14,078 nt of DNA from NCBI GenBank assembly GCA_009843585.1, contig VYDC01000197.1, positions 1-14,078 of the forward strand, read 5' to 3'. The notes beneath the pieces were generated by a model, which made no database searches, had not been told where the DNA came from, and saw only the letters and a program-made list of their open reading frames with translations. The stretch comes from Chloroflexota bacterium (GTDB lineage Bacteria; Chloroflexota; Dehalococcoidia; UBA2979). Position numbers and translations under genes: made by a program. Shown piece after piece: positions 13,551 to 14,078 of this stretch. Each line of letters starts with the position of its first letter. The first letter of the stretch is position 1.

Positions 13551-14078
13551 TTATCCCACGGCGGGGGAACCGGCCGCGCGGGCATCCGGGCGACGGCGCG
13601 CCCGCATGCCGAGCGGACGGCGTGACGGGATCCCGGGCCGACGGGGGAATTCGGCCGGGGGGTCGCCCGCCCGCCGCACGAGCAGCACGAGTTGCGCCGG
13701 CGCCCGGGGCGGGAGCGGCAGCGGCAGCGGGTCGAGCGCTTCGCCGCCGAGCGTGCGGATGGCCGGCCGCGCGGCCTCGAGATCCTCCCGGGCACGGCTG
13801 CCCTTCGGTGCCGCGAGCAGCGCGCCGGGGGCCAGGAGCGGCAGCGCGTACTCGACCAGGACCGCGAGCGGCGCGACGGCGCGGGCAACCGCGACGTCGA
13901 AGCGCCCCCGCAGTTCGGGATCGTGCCCGGCCTCCTCCGCGCGGGCGCACACCACCTCGACGTCCTCGATGCCGAGCGAGGAGCAGCACTCCCTCAGGAA
14001 GGCGCAGCGCCGCCCGTGCGACTCGACCAGGACGAGGCGGAGGGCCGGCTCGGCGATCCGCATCGGGATCCCCGGGAG
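13551..14078 (-). CDS. rsmG: 16S rRNA (guanine527-N7)-methyltransferase RsmG, 5' end outside window
   Basis: Partial gene; the frame runs off the right edge. The first visible codons read LPGIPMRIAEPALRLVLVES, matching the end of the SAM-binding GxGxGxPGIPLAIxxPxxxxxLVES motif of RsmG, so the N-terminal 70 or so residues are missing. Next come the RCAFLRECCSSLGI helix and FDVAVARAVAPLAVLVEYAL, which contains the family's ARAVAPL core, then LLAPGALLAAPKG. The protein ends with the typical EFPRRPGIPSRRPL (family form yPR.pG.p.k.PL) plus about 25 extra Arg/Ala-rich residues. RsmG uses SAM to methylate N7 of G527 in the 530 loop of 16S rRNA; loss gives low-level streptomycin resistance in several bacteria. 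Stop TAA at 13551. Confidence 0.93.
   Translation of the reverse strand, partial: LPGIPMRIAEPALRLVLVESHGRRCAFLRECCSSLGIEDVEVVCARAEEAGHDPELRGRFDVAVARAVAPLAVLVEYALPLLAPGALLAAPKGSRAREDLEAARPAIRTLGGEALDPLPLPLPPRAPAQLVLLVRRAGDPPAEFPRRPGIPSRRPLGMRARRRPDARAAGSPAVG

Noticed and set aside
1..14078. CRISPR array, rRNA or riboswitch (including a cobalamin riboswitch before the importer)
   Set aside because: No regularly spaced repeats and no conserved RNA elements were seen; the 94-base divergent gap is too short for a cobalamin riboswitch.

Overview
The window is about two-thirds GC, with GTG and TTG starts mixed with ATG, tightly overlapped operons and a lipoprotein anchored through an Ala/Thr/Pro-rich spacer. 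This suggests a high-GC free-living bacterium of the Chloroflexota (Limnocylindria-like) or Actinomycetota type. The lineage is inferred from style only; no taxonomic marker was searched. The tRNA and the single-membrane-style lipoprotein PBP/ABC importer are compatible with either.

Left flank (1-4439): the 3' part of an OmpR-type response regulator; a Fic-domain AMP-transferase-like protein with a C-terminal winged helix (minus strand) behind an AT-rich palindromic control region; a divergent one-domain voltage-gated cation channel with an acidic selectivity filter (TLEDWTD); a gene-poor stretch holding a possible gene remnant; and an unrecognised four-helix membrane protein.

Island (about 4440-11975): a 46-bp exact direct repeat bounds it. 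The right copy is the 3' part (anticodon loop to CCA) of an intact tRNA-Ala(GGC) gene at 11930-12005; the left copy at 4440-4485 is a detached duplicate. This is the signature of site-specific integration at a tRNA 3' end. Just inside each end lies the same tandem motif (ATGGCCCCAACWTGGCCCC), which looks like recombinase arm sites. The roughly 7.5-kb cargo is a self-contained metallophore/corrinoid-type uptake and sensing cassette. On the minus strand are an XRE-HTH protein fused to a substrate-binding-protein domain, a FecCD-type permease and an ATPase, all overlapping by a few bases. Diverging from them on the plus strand are the substrate-binding lipoprotein and a tandem-GNAT acetyltransferase, also overlapping. 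The PBP domain of the HTH protein is a visible paralog of the lipoprotein. The inferred scheme is that the lipoprotein captures the ligand outside, the ABC complex imports it, and the cytoplasmic HTH-PBP protein senses the imported ligand and controls the shared divergent promoter region, which holds a 17-bp inverted repeat. No integrase gene is visible; the right end carries transposase debris and a second tRNA-like 3' fragment.

Right flank (12006-14078): a gene-free stretch with a possible transposase C-terminal remnant, then three minus-strand genes: rsmG (5' end outside the window), a Yip1-like membrane protein, and a 61-residue protein resembling DUF5679 but with its zinc-ribbon cysteines replaced.
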